Positions 63,289-64,000 of a stretch of 64,000 nt of DNA are shown here, piece by piece. Under the pieces are notes generated by a model. The model was not told the origin of the DNA. It searched no databases and saw nothing but the letters and a program-made list of their open reading frames with translations. Positions within the stretch are counted from its first letter, which is position 1. Each line of letters begins with the position of its first letter. The position numbers and the translations under genes were made by a program. Where the stretch lies: contig JAILEG010000017.1 in NCBI GenBank assembly GCA_024688365.1, forward strand, positions 124,001-188,000, read 5' to 3'. Source of the DNA: Prevotella sp. Its GTDB lineage: Bacteria; Bacteroidota; Bacteroidia; Bacteroidales; Bacteroidaceae.

Positions 63289-63356
63289 AGTAATTTAACC
63301 AAAAGATACAGTATTTAGACGGAAAATAAGGAGCCGTCTCTGCACCGCATCACCAC

Positions 63357-64000
63357 CTATCGGGCTATCACCTCAAACACCTCGGCAGCACCGTCCAGCT
63401 CTACCCTCGTCACTCCCTTTGCCACGCTCGTGCGCCAAAGGTCGGCACTTACGGTTTCCTCTGCCTTCAGCTTGCCCCGCTTGCCGTACTGGCGCAGCCG
63501 CACAGAGCTGCCTTCGGGAACGGACAGCAGCAGTGTGTAAGCCGTCACTCCCTTGGGAACGCCGAACGAGAGTGTACCCGTATTCATGAACGAGGTGGCG
63601 GGCTGACGGTCGAATGCCTGCAAGGCGGCATCACGCTGCGTTGACTCCACCGCAAAGCCCAGCGACTCTGCACTCACGGGATTGACCTTGAAGGAGCGTA
63701 CTGACACCCAGTTATTGCGCTCGGAGTCAAGACGGCGCAGGCGGACATAGCGTGCCTGGACGGGCACACCAGCCCAGTGGATGTCATACTGACCACGGAG
63801 GTCGGCCATGAGGGGCTGCCAACTGTGCCCGTCAGGCGAATATTCCAGCGCAGCATGGTCATAATAATCGACATCATCCTTGGAATTGCGCCCTTGCAGG
63901 ATATGCACCTCACGCACGTCAGTGGCCTGCCCAAGGTCGACTCCCAGCCACTCGCCCTCCTGCTGGCTCACCCCGGAGGTGTAGAACGAGACCGTGTCGG
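63357..64000 (-). CDS. GH84-like beta-N-acetylglucosaminidase, C-terminal part (incomplete)
   Basis: The reading frame runs off the window edge at 64000, so the start is missing; about 214 residues are visible. The visible part begins DTVSFYTSGVSQQEGEWLGV and continues as a discoidin-type (F5/8, CBM32-like) domain with VREVHILQGR, YDHAALEYSPDG and ARYVRLRRLDS, then a final beta domain. From memory this matches the C-terminal half of Bacteroides GH84 O-GlcNAcase/hexosaminidase proteins. A GTG at 63971 is internal, not the start. The catalytic domain lies outside the window, so the activity is not verified here. Confidence 0.8.
   Translation of the reverse strand, partial: DTVSFYTSGVSQQEGEWLGVDLGQATDVREVHILQGRNSKDDVDYYDHAALEYSPDGHSWQPLMADLRGQYDIHWAGVPVQARYVRLRRLDSERNNWVSVRSFKVNPVSAESLGFAVESTQRDAALQAFDRQPATSFMNTGTLSFGVPKGVTAYTLLLSVPEGSSVRLRQYGKRGKLKAEETVSADLWRTSVAKGVTRVELDGAAEVFEVIAR

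Noticed and set aside
1..64000. tRNA, rRNA or tmRNA genes
   Set aside because: No cloverleaf-like segment with T-arm GGTTCGA-type core or rRNA block was found in the spacers on either strand by eye; a covariance scan would be decisive.

Overview
The window reads as one continuous chromosomal segment of a Bacteroidota bacterium, most likely Prevotellaceae. The evidence is a SusC/SusD pair under a hybrid two-component regulator, C-terminal T9SS-type sorting domains, DUF4252, DUF4294 and DUF2851 proteins, a FrdCAB fumarate reductase of the Bacteroidetes type, a GH84-like protein with a discoidin tail, and promoters of the form TTG-N19/20-TAnnTTTG. Genes are clearly GC-richer than the spacers. 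The species cannot be named from this sequence. No rRNA, tRNA, CRISPR array, intact insertion sequence or prophage was seen.

Layout. 0.3-7.7 kb: housekeeping genes (signal peptidase I, DapB, DUF2851, thioesterase, DprA, a repeat-rich protein, YfcE). 7.9-13.2 kb: a four-gene amino-acid catabolic operon, dcuB-ansB-porin-aspA. 13.5-21.1 kb: DUF4294, a glutaminyl-cyclase-like lipoprotein, a fused class I amidotransferase/dipeptidase with an Lrp regulator, and three tandem FKBP isomerases. 21.3-25.3 kb: sirtuin, glutathione peroxidase, YitT, RuvB. 25.8-29.6 kb: a DUF4252/ECF-sigma operon, then a PIN toxin-antitoxin pair coupled by overlap to coaD, then ybeY. 29.8-35.5 kb: a CtpA-type protease, topoisomerase IV subunit B, a four-helix-bundle protein and a GNAT-like protein, separated by minisatellite repeats. 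36.2-52.7 kb: a polysaccharide-utilisation locus of unknown substrate. 53.2-58.6 kb: secreted nuclease, methyltransferase, VanX-like dipeptidase and a kinase-like protein lacking its catalytic aspartate. 59.0-59.4 kb: decayed outer-membrane receptor gene. 59.6-63.1 kb: frdCAB. 63.4 kb to the end: 3' part of a GH84-like gene.

How the genes fit together. AnsB makes aspartate from asparagine, AspA makes fumarate from aspartate, DcuB can exchange C4-dicarboxylates, and FrdCAB reduces fumarate to succinate. The window therefore carries most of an asparagine-to-succinate anaerobic respiration route, with a porin embedded in the operon. The PUL would bind and import a glycan through SusC/D, present two T9SS-type proteins and a degenerate five-bladed-propeller lipoprotein outside the cell, cleave with a sialidase-fold protein and an unassigned (alpha/alpha)6-like enzyme, and sense the product through the hybrid regulator.

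The most unusual material is in the spacers. A GC-rich motif occurs as inverted pairs bracketing intergenic intervals. A CACCCAACACCCATC minisatellite lies flush with several stop codons and has supplied the start codon and first residues of parE. TGCCCTTTT hairpin modules flank AT-rich cores at two places. A perfect 20-bp inverted repeat with a 2-base centre lies upstream of the PUL. The best candidates for something undescribed are the PUL with its unassigned 665-residue enzyme, and these repeat systems at gene boundaries.
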